DNA of 64,000 bases from Pycnococcus provasolii. Lineage: Eukaryota > Chlorophyta > Pseudoscourfieldiophyceae > Pseudoscourfieldiales. The stretch is from NCBI GenBank assembly GCA_049487715.1, contig CP150569.1, positions 248,001-312,000 of the forward strand, written 5' to 3'. This document shows positions 45,755-54,100 of the stretch, piece after piece; the first letter of the stretch is position 1, and each line of letters opens with the position of its first letter. The position numbers and the translations under genes were made by a program. The notes under the pieces are model-generated. The model did not search any database, was not told the origin of the DNA, and saw nothing but the letters and a program-made list of their open reading frames with translations.

Positions 45755-46258
45755 ATGTGCGTGCACTGGCACATGCGCCAACAAACATGTGAGGAATCGA
45801 GGACGAGATCTCCTATCTCCTCGCATGAGAACGGTCCGTCTGCGGACATGAAGTGTTCCTTGTGCTCGAGTGTGCGTATGTTTGTGCATAGGCGTCCGTC
45901 GTTCACCGGTCATAGTGCGCGCGCACATCGTGTCAGCTCCTGGGAGTCGGACGTAGTGCCCTTAGTTAACGCATTGGTAGCGCGCCATGTTGCCGCTACT
46001 GGGAGCATCAACTGGGAGCCCGTGCTGGTGCCGAAGAACTTCGGCGACTACGTCGTCAAGAAGGTGGTTGCGGTCTCGTCCAAGCCGCAACCCAAGGTTG
46101 TCGACGTTGATGCAGTGCAGGCCCGCCGCCTCCTGCGCAGGTTCGCTGAGGTCGATCGTGTGATCGCGAGTCCTCCTCTTCGTACTCGATCGCCTTTGTC
46201 GTCGGCAACGCGCGTGCCGCGTCAACTATCTCCTTCCGCTCGGTGTTCTTCGTTTTGA
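45755..46258 (+). pseudogene. frameshifted plus-strand coding remnant, unknown family
   Basis: An ATG at 45755 opens a 167-codon frame: Cys/His-bearing start (CVHWHMRQQTCEESRT, MKCSLCSSVRMF), then WESDVVPLVNALVARHVAAT, INWEPVLVPKNFGDYVVKKV and VDVDAVQARRLLRRFAEVDR. Near 46160 the protein-like signal moves to another frame, reading DRESSSSYSIAFVVGNARAA and STISFRSVFFVLKYESLR before a TGA near 46276. The two parts look like one gene with a frameshift. No domain is recognised. It could also be a real two-exon gene. Confidence 0.35.
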
Positions 46259-46521
46259 AGTACGAGAGCCTGCGTTGACGAGTCTTCCTCCTCCTTGTGC
46301 GCGAGTTGTTGTACACGCGGATTCTCCGAACCAGAAAATTGCCTGGCCCGAGCGGGATCCCCAAGTTCCCCCGGGCTGCTGGGGGCGGGGCAGGGCACCA
46401 CCTGGTTCTTCCACCTGGTTCCACCACGGATCCCCTCCCATCATCTCCCCCGAACGCATCGCTCAGTTTTCGCTCTTCTTCCCTCTTCCCCTCCCCTCCC
46501 CCTGCCTGACAGTGACAGCTG

Positions 46522-49062
46522 ATGGCAATCCAATTATTTTTCTCGGTGCGATTCTTCCGACATTTATTTTCTGTGACGCCATCCATGGTGGACAAAGGTA
46601 TGTTCCTGCGCTGGTTGGGAATATGGATGCTGCTGTGCTATCCGGGCACGTCGACGCGGACTGAGTGGTGGTGGGCGAAGGAGCGGCGGCTCGCGAACGG
46701 CAAGGCGGTGGTGACCCTCGCCATGGGCGCGACGGACATCAACATGCACACGTTCACTCGCATGAACGATCGCCATCATCATCATCTGACTACTAATCTT
46801 AGCCATTCGTCGTCTTTCCGTGTCGTCAATGTCACTACCGACGACAAGAACGACCCAACTGCCAGGTGGTACTATGCGCTCGCGTTTCAGGAGGAATCAT
46901 CATCATCCACCAAAAAACATAAAGAGGACAACGACAACAAGCAACAACGCCATATCGGCAGTCATCCACCGTTCCGCATACGGGCGGTCAACCACGTCAA
47001 CAACGGAGGATACGACGACGGCGTCGATGGGCGAGAGGCTGACCTGTGCAGGAATGCGTCCAAAAATCACCTGTGTCCAGGAGATTCTCTCAGCTTTGCA
47101 CCGTCGCTAGGGGTCGCGCCGTACTTCGTCGCCATGAACGCGAAATATGGCGACTGCTCAGTGAATGCAACCGTGTGCTGGGCAAACAACGTCACAAATC
47201 AGCTGATGGACTGGGGATTCAATGCCGCCGGAGGATGGACGGCACGCTCGGTACAAACAGCACGCACAAACTTTTCGTACATACACCTACTCCAGCTCGC
47301 GTCGACGTGGAGCCAACACGAAAATGGGTGGATGCAAAACGACTTCTTCGGAGAGACGTGGGTGAATGAAGTGTACGCGAGAGCGCGCGCGCAGATTGCA
47401 CCACGCATGAATGATGCGAACCTCGTGGGATGGTGGACGGACAATGAAATATCGTTCACAGGTGCCGATGCAGTCGCCTTCCTGAACACGTATCTCTGCG
47501 TGCTTGAAGATGGACCTGGGAGAAGAAGGCTCATCCGTCTGCTTCATGACTTGTATGATGATGAAACAAGTCCGCAGCGATGCCACGACGACGACGACGA
47601 CGACGACGATGCGTTTACATTATGCGTTTATCACCTTGCTGCAGAGAAGTGGGGCGCAGACGATGAGGTGAAGAATACAGCTGCTATGTCTTCTTCTCGA
47701 AGACGCCAACTCTTCTCGCATGACAACCATAACACGCCGCATCATTGGAACAAACGCCTGTGCTCTCACATAGAAACAGCGTCTCATCCTGGAGCCTCGA
47801 TGCAAAGACAAGATCTGCGCCGCCTCATGGAAGCCTCACAACGGTGGATGCAGGAGGTTGCCTGGCAATATCATCAGGTGACATTCCATGCCATACGCGC
47901 CGCAGATTCAGGAAAAGGGGTACTCTTTGGGATTCGATACGCGGGAACTCTGCCAAGTGCAGCCATCACAAGTGCATCGACATTCACCGACGTCGTCGAT
48001 CTACATCTGTACACCAACGTTCCAGACGAACGCCTCATCAGGTGGACGCATAGAAAAACAGGAAAACCTGTGCTGGTCGGCGAATGGAGCTTTGCGGCAC
48101 GCGATGCAGGATTGCCCGGCTTGCGGGGTGCATGGCACGGTGCCACAGTTGCCACGCAGACGGAACGCGCGCGAAAGGCGGCGAATTTCATCGAGAAACT
48201 CCGCGAGATGCCGTACGTAATTGGATATGCTTGGTGGCAGCTTACAGACGAACCCTCCACTGGGAGATATCCTGATTTTGAGGCGATGAACTACGGTCTC
48301 TACGCATCAACTGGCGAGCCTTACGGCACGCTCGTGAACGCGATGGCGCAAGCGAATGACAAGTGGCGTCATGACGAACAGCAACACGAGTCATCCATGG
48401 TGCTCGTCAATCCGGCGGATGGCGTGCACAGCAGTGGTGGCGTGTGGGAGGAACGCCAAGAAGAAGAAGAAGAAGACGACGACGACGAAGTGTACGCAGA
48501 ATGCGTGGAGCTAACTGGTGATTTGAGCATTGGCACGTTTGGCCGTGAATTGTGCCGCATCGAGGAAAGCAGGCATCATCATCACCATCATTACAATGGC
48601 AACAATCACAGTGACACGATACGCACCGCAGCTCTTCACCTTGTCGACCGACTTGTACAGCCGCTCGTCGATCGTGAGGAGGCAAAGCGAATCGCGAAGC
48701 GATACGTGAACGAGGTGTGGTACGCTGATTCAAAACGGCAGGCACCAATTTGCTGTGCTCGACTGGACGACTGGATGAATCGCTGCGCCACCGTTCGCCC
48801 TGGTCCTATATACGAACAGGCCATTGGATTTTGGCTCTGGCCAGGCTCATACGAAGGGCAGCCACGTCCGTGGTCACTGAATTCGTTCGACGAAAATGCC
48901 TACGACGAAGAAGCAGGCTCGGAGATGTGGAGTCGAACTGAGCATGGCAGATGGTTGCGGCAGCCATCTTGGCAAACTTTAGACGAGTCTGACAAGGAAA
49001 TGAGCGGTCGTTGGGTTGCGGCACTGTCACTCGTTGGCGCAGCTTGCGACATAAAAATGTAA
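46522..49062 (+). CDS. secreted clan GH-A glycoside hydrolase (beta-agarase/GH50-like)
   Basis: The protein is 846 residues from the ATG at 46522. A hydrophobic segment FLRWLGIWMLLCYPGTS (~28-44) suits a signal peptide, possibly starting from the ATG at residue 22 or 27. Low-complexity inserts interrupt the chain (His-run at ~77, Asp-run at ~355, Glu/Asp-run at ~645). A TIM-barrel pattern is visible: NQLMDWGFNAAGGW, GWWTDNEISFTG with candidate acid/base Glu309 after Asn, FGIRYAGTLPSAAI, VDLHLYTNVPD, PVLVGEWSFAARDAGLP with candidate nucleophile Glu521, and YVIGYAWWQLTDEPSTGRYP. The NE and GEW motifs and the terminal WWQ place it in clan GH-A, closest in feel to GH50/agarase-like enzymes of marine bacteria. 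The substrate may be a cell-wall or exopolysaccharide. It is convergent with the small SET gene by ~20 nt. Confidence 0.75.
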   Translation: MAIQLFFSVRFFRHLFSVTPSMVDKGMFLRWLGIWMLLCYPGTSTRTEWWWAKERRLANGKAVVTLAMGATDINMHTFTRMNDRHHHHLTTNLSHSSSFRVVNVTTDDKNDPTARWYYALAFQEESSSSTKKHKEDNDNKQQRHIGSHPPFRIRAVNHVNNGGYDDGVDGREADLCRNASKNHLCPGDSLSFAPSLGVAPYFVAMNAKYGDCSVNATVCWANNVTNQLMDWGFNAAGGWTARSVQTARTNFSYIHLLQLASTWSQHENGWMQNDFFGETWVNEVYARARAQIAPRMNDANLVGWWTDNEISFTGADAVAFLNTYLCVLEDGPGRRRLIRLLHDLYDDETSPQRCHDDDDDDDDAFTLCVYHLAAEKWGADDEVKNTAAMSSSRRRQLFSHDNHNTPHHWNKRLCSHIETASHPGASMQRQDLRRLMEASQRWMQEVAWQYHQVTFHAIRAADSGKGVLFGIRYAGTLPSAAITSASTFTDVVDLHLYTNVPDERLIRWTHRKTGKPVLVGEWSFAARDAGLPGLRGAWHGATVATQTERARKAANFIEKLREMPYVIGYAWWQLTDEPSTGRYPDFEAMNYGLYASTGEPYGTLVNAMAQANDKWRHDEQQHESSMVLVNPADGVHSSGGVWEERQEEEEEDDDDEVYAECVELTGDLSIGTFGRELCRIEESRHHHHHHYNGNNHSDTIRTAALHLVDRLVQPLVDREEAKRIAKRYVNEVWYADSKRQAPICCARLDDWMNRCATVRPGPIYEQAIGFWLWPGSYEGQPRPWSLNSFDENAYDEEAGSEMWSRTEHGRWLRQPSWQTLDESDKEMSGRWVAALSLVGAACDIKM

Positions 49063-49083
49063 GAGCCTGATTTTGGCGCAGTT

Positions 49084-49719
49084 TCACAGGACGGGCGTGT
49101 CGTCTTTCGCGCTCCAGTAGCTCGCATTATATGTCCACTGAAGTTCTTCTCCGTCTGAGACGTCACGGGATGTGAAGAAAGCGATCCTCGGACGTTGGAG
49201 GTTTTGCAAGTTGGGCAGTTCAACGCGCATGAGGTTGGCGGCGTCGCCGACGGCGTGGTTCGTGTGCGCAATCGTAAATCTGCTGGTATCTGCAGCCATG
49301 CTCGCGCCGTCGATCGCCGCTCCAGCCCCACACGTCATGACGTAGTCGCCGAGGCCGTTCGCGTTCCTGTATGCGAGCTCTTCGTTGGAGATGAGCTCGC
49401 CTTCGTAGTCGCCGAGGTACGTGTGCTTCTTGAGCGGCGCTTTGGCGAAGGCGCCGTATCCTTTCAGCCTTGTTGGTCTCACGTCCACGTACTTCCTGAC
49501 GTCGTCAAGGTTTGCAGCCGTCGCCTTGTACGTGAAGTATGCCGTTCGGCTGGCGGCTGCGGCGACAAGAGCCGCCGCAATCGCGTATGCTTCGTCAGGT
49601 ACGACGTGCAGGTAGAGCAGGCACGTCGCGACCATAGTCCCCGACACACTTATTCCTGCCGTTCTAATGGCGGCACGCGAATCGTCTGACGCGATGGTAT
49701 CAAAGCGTCGCGTGCGCAT
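49084..49719 (-). CDS. small SET-domain protein with N-terminal membrane helices
   Basis: The protein is 211 residues from the ATG at 49719. A longer start at 49935 would add 72 residues, but that stretch is encoded through a CCCTAA repeat (49840-49856) that elsewhere in this window lies in promoters, so the shorter start is preferred. Hydrophobic segments at ~20-60 (GTMVATCLLYLHVV and AIAAALVAAAASRTAYF) may anchor it in a membrane or serve targeting. A compact SET domain follows: RPTRLKGYGAFAKAPLKKHT, YLGDYEGELISNEELAYRN, DYVMTCGAGAAIDGASMAAD, FTIAHTNHAVGDAANLMRVE (NH motif region) and FFTSRDVSDGEELQWTYNAS. It resembles protein lysine methyltransferases with a minimal SET core. The substrate is unknown. 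Confidence 0.75.
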   Translation of the reverse strand: MRTRRFDTIASDDSRAAIRTAGISVSGTMVATCLLYLHVVPDEAYAIAAALVAAAASRTAYFTYKATAANLDDVRKYVDVRPTRLKGYGAFAKAPLKKHTYLGDYEGELISNEELAYRNANGLGDYVMTCGAGAAIDGASMAADTSRFTIAHTNHAVGDAANLMRVELPNLQNLQRPRIAFFTSRDVSDGEELQWTYNASYWSAKDDTPVL

Positions 49720-49839
49720 GAGGTCCACCTCCAAGGACGACTCCTCATGTTGTTTGCTGTACGAATACAATCGTACAACACGGTCATCATCACAACAGCC
49801 ACAAGAAACATGCGAGCGATGAGAGTGTGGTGTGTGCTG

Positions 49840-49856
49840 CCCTAACCCTAACCCTG
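49840..49856. promoter_or_regulatory. CCCTAA motif upstream of small SET gene
   Basis: Two CCCTAA units plus a CCCTGA variant lie 121 nt upstream of the preferred start at 49719. The position matches the other telomere-type motifs of the window, which argues for the shorter gene model. Confidence 0.5.
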
Positions 49857-50369
49857 AAGAACTATCTATGAGTAAACAACGACGAAAGATACATACACGC
49901 CCCGATGTAAGTTTCTGGGACCCGGACATGGACATTGATGCAGAGACATTGATGCAGGCCAGATCTTGGCGGCGGCCATCACCACCATCACCCCTGACGT
50001 GATGTGAAGGGAGGGAGGAGGAGGAGGCAGTGATGGGGGGGGACGGAGAAAAAAAATCAGTCCGAAAATCGTTTGGAAAATCTTTTTATATCTCCCAAAT
50101 GGTCGGCGCAAATGGTCCAGGTGGGAATTTTAATTATTCTATTCAGTCCTACCAACAGCGAACGACGTTGGCGAACGAGGTTGGCGAACGTGAACGTGAC
50201 CACCTCAATGCCCGTGATGCAACACCGGCTCCTCAATGAGCTCAGGAGCTCACGGGAAATGAAATCGCAAAGCTCTCGCAAGTGGCAACTTGCAACGGCC
50301 TGATAAGGTGGCCTGATACTGTACGAACGGTCGGTGTAAATTTTACTTCGCCTTTCTGTCGGCCTCACA

Positions 50370-50650
50370 GAGTGGACTCAAGAGCTGAAAGGGTGCAGAC
50401 TGCAGAGGGAGACGGGGTGCAGAGTGTGAGAGGGAGAGTGGGAGAGTTGAGTGGGAGAGTGCAGCGTAAGAGTGGGAGCGTCCGAGAGTGCAGTTGTGTG
50501 AGTGGGAGAGTGCGAGGGTTGCAGAGGGTTGGGCCTTGGGAGAGGGTTGCAGACAAACCGAAAGGGTTGGGAGAGGTTTGGTTGTGTGATGAGGACGTTG
50601 TGTGAGGGTTGTGTGAACTGTGAAGGTGTTGTGTGAGTGTTGTGTGATGC
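50370..50650. repeat. GA/GT-rich low-complexity tract
   Basis: Degenerate reiteration of GAGTGGGAGAGTG, GAGAGTTG, GAGGGTTG and TTGTGTGAG over ~280 nt with a strong strand bias (purine-rich plus strand). It produces long artefactual open frames on the minus strand rich in Ser, Thr, Leu and His. It is placed ~500-760 nt upstream of the giant surface-protein gene. Confidence 0.6.
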
Positions 50651-51132
50651 GCTCCCAATTGGCACGGGTTGAGAACTCTTCAGTGCTTCGGGAGTTCGGG
50701 ACTGCCGTCTTGCCGCCTCGCCTCGCCTTGCATGGTCTTGCAGAGAAAGAAAAGAAAAGCACGGCGAATTGCACTGCACTGCACTGCAAACTCCACCCCA
50801 TTCCACTCATTGATTGGCCACAGCCACAGCCATCAGGAGGAAACCACCCCTCCCAGCCTCCCTTACGAACCCACCGGCCAAAAAAACTCCCTCAGGCCCA
50901 ATGGTGTTCGGGCGCCATCCCGGGATCCACCCGAGTATGGGGATCCACCTCGAGCCCTCCGGAGTGGACCGGCCCCTGGCACCTGGCGCTCATCATGAAA
51001 CACACGCCCATTCACGTCTCCATTCCCGTCTCGCTCGCCGCTCCATCACATCAACATCAACATCAACTTGAAGAGTGAGTGAGTGAGCTTCGTGAGTGGC
51101 CTGTGTCAGGCTCAATCCACGTCGCTCTATAT

Positions 51133-54100
51133 ATGGCTCCTCAGGCTGAGTCTTCGTCATCAGTCTCTCGAGCAGGAGCAGGAGCAGGAGCAGTTGCAGT
51201 TGCACCTTGCAGCTCTATTGGTGTTTCTTGCAGCGGTGTTTCTTGCAGCAGTAGTAGTTCTAGCAGCAGCTTGGGCTTGGGCTTGGAAGGCGTTGGTCCT
51301 TGGTCTGGGAACCACGTTGATAATACCTTTAGAAGAATTATGGCACCTTGCCGCGGTGTTTCTTGCAGTAGCAGTACCTTTATAGGTAGCAGTTACCCTT
51401 CTTTAAGAAGGTGTCCCTCGGAGGACACAAATTGCAAACAGGTACAAACAGGGTCTCCTCGACGACAACGACATAATAGTATGAGACGTGGACATGGCTG
51501 TGGAACACGTGCTCGGATACGTGGTGGTGGTCTGAGCCTCAAGGGACTTGCGTCCTCACCCTTGTTAGCCGTCGTCTTGCTGCTATTAGCCCTGTTCATG
51601 CGCGCGCCTTTTCAGCAAGGTCCACGCAGCTGGGGGGCAAAAGCGCAAGACGCACCCGCAGGTGCGGCGTACTTCGCATACCCGCAATTAGCGGTTGCAG
51701 GATATGAGTTGGTGAGCGACCTGAGAACTTTGATGGGAAGTGGCAGGTTCACATTCGAGTCGTGGGTTTGGGTGTACGACGTCGGCCATCAGATGACTCT
51801 TGGATTGCCACAAGTTTACAAGACGTCGGCTAACGCCGGCTCGGGAACGCTGTTCGTAATCAAGCCTGATGACTGGACTACTAAGGTTGAGACGGGTGGC
51901 TTTTACATCGTCGTAGGACACAACGGAGGCAACCTCAAGCTGGGTTTCAACATGCTCGCGGCAACTACGGGCTTAGATGTCACGGGCTCAGCTTTAGGAG
52001 AGAAATATATAATGTCGACCACGTCCACCGCATACGACAATTTCCCGCTGTATTCTACCACGAACCTGCAGAAAAACCAGTGGCACCACGTCGCAGTATC
52101 GATAGACTTTACCGCGGGTGGAGCGAAGCTGTACGTGGACGGAAGTGACGCGACTCCAGCCGGAGCAACGGCGTGCACAGGAGGAACGTGCACGACTCCG
52201 CTGTGGAATTACGGTTTCGCGTTGGGCAACCCATTTCTTCGGTCCGGCATGTTTCCCTATGCTCGCGCCTCCACGAACGACAACTTCCCGGTGGCGTTCA
52301 ACGGCTTCATGAAAGACATCAGGATATGGGACAGCGTGCGAACTTCGGGAGAAATTTCAGCCAACTACAGGAAGATTCTCGCCGGCAACGAGGCTAACTT
52401 GAAGCTGTGGTACCCGATGTCCACGTCGGTGTCGAATCCGGCTGAAAATCAGGCTGCGGGCACGTACACGCTTGCTAAGGCGACGACCAACAACAATTCG
52501 CCCATCAGGTACGGAACACCACCCGTCTTCGCGTCGAATCCGTCAACGACACTTGTGGGAGGGTGCAAGGCTGCAGGGCAAACGTACTACATCCTGAAAT
52601 ACAGCGCCACGCTGACGGTGACTGACATTTACAAAAAGTCTGAAAATGCAGCTGCCGAGACGAGTGCTCAACTTCACTGGGCCGCGTACGCGAGTGGATC
52701 CAAGCCGGCGGGATGGAGTGCGGAGTACTTCTATTCTTCTGTGGGACTGACGAGCTTTCCTGACCCTACGTTGTACGCCGGCACTCCAGTGCCAATACCG
52801 AATCCATCGAATGGCGCTGAATACATGTTTGGCATTACCAACTTTTACGATACGACGCCTACGTACCGCAATGAGGCACAAATCGACTTCACGCTTGGGT
52901 CGAGTGCATGGACGGGCGTGACGCAGAGCCACAACTTTTTCGCGCGGTATTCAGCCTACCTAACGCCTGCTTCCAGCGGAACGCACTCGTTTCGACTGAC
53001 ATGCACGGGCACTGCAACGCGTGGGTGCCGACTCTACATCGACGACAACACGGGCGATACCACATTCCTGCCTTGGGACATGCACTCGTGGTCGGGCAGC
53101 TCGTATCTTTTGATTGACGAGAGCACCGGCAATGCTGCGGCAACAACACAAACGAAGTCGGTGACTGCCGGAACGGCGTACCGAGTTTACGTGGTATTTT
53201 ACTGTGGCGCGTCAGGAACGCGAAGCTCTGAAGGTTGAGTACAGCACAGATGGTGCCACTTGGAACAATCTTGCGACCTCAAGTGGCCACGACCTCATGG
53301 CAGGACCACAGGGACACATGCGAGACGTTTGGACAGGAGAGATCACAAATGCCAAGGGAACCACAAATGTACCCACCTCTGGATCTGCCGTTTCTATCAC
53401 AGTGACTAATTTAGCCGCAAACACAGCTTATGATTTGTACATGACACCGAGCGGGTATGCACTTGATGCGACAAATCCTTCCCAGACACCTCTTACGACC
53501 TTGAGACCCGTCTATGGTCCCGCCGGAGGATACGAGACAAACAAGGGCAAGATCTCCGTGACCACTGTCAGTGCCCCGACTCTCACGTGCAATACTTTCA
53601 ATGTGAACGAGGCAGCGTCGTACACATTCCAGGGTGGTGCGAACGACCTTGCGGCGACTGATGCGGATACCGCAACATCGAGTTTGACATACACGCTCAC
53701 AACGGCGCCGACGAAAGGAACAATCAAGAAAAGTGGCGGAGACCTTTCAAACGGCGGTACATTCACACAGGCGGACGTGGTGGCAGGGAACATCGTATAC
53801 GCCCATGGTGGATATGAGGAGAATTCAGATTCGATTCAGCTGAGTTTAACAGACGGACATGCCGCCGGCGACACCGATTGCGATCACAGTGTGACGTGCA
53901 CTCTGACGATTTCTGTCACAAATACGGATGATGCCCCTTGTGCGAATCCAAATCCTCCTCACGGCGCTCCATCTTGTACATTTGCTGGATTCACGTTGGA
54001 TGAGGGGGCTACTCAAACGATATCAACAACGCAAATCCATGTTGAGGATGTTGATACAGCAGACAGCGCGATTACCCTCACGGTATCGACAGCACCGACG

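Larger units (their letters stand above)
45621..46521. other. divergent intergenic region with a coding remnant
   Basis: 0.9 kb between the TRAPPC12-like (minus) and glycoside hydrolase (plus) genes. It contains a CCCTAA array (45688-45729), GGATCCCC at 45732-45739, a frameshifted plus-strand coding remnant (45755-46258), and two GGGATCCCC-like motifs (46354-46362, 46428-46435) in the GC-rich leader of the hydrolase gene. Confidence 0.55.
49720..51132. other. 1.4-kb divergent intergenic region
   Basis: Between the small SET gene (minus) and the giant surface protein (plus). It contains the CCCTAA motif at 49840-49856, a GA/GT-rich low-complexity segment (50370-50650) built on GAGTGGGAGAGTG and GTTGTGTGAG units, an ACTGC run at 50774-50790, GGGATCC motifs at 50922 and 50939, and CATCAA repeats at 51050-51065. 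No intact gene is seen; open frames on the opposite strand over the low-complexity part are artefacts. Confidence 0.55.

Noticed and set aside
49720-49935. Longer start (ATG at 49935) for the small SET gene
   Set aside because: The added segment is encoded by a telomere-type promoter motif and Ser/His/Cys-rich sequence without protein-like character.
50343-50810. Minus-strand open frames of 97-155 codons rich in His, Thr, Leu and Ser
   Set aside because: They are generated by the GA/GT low-complexity tract and have no ordered-protein features.
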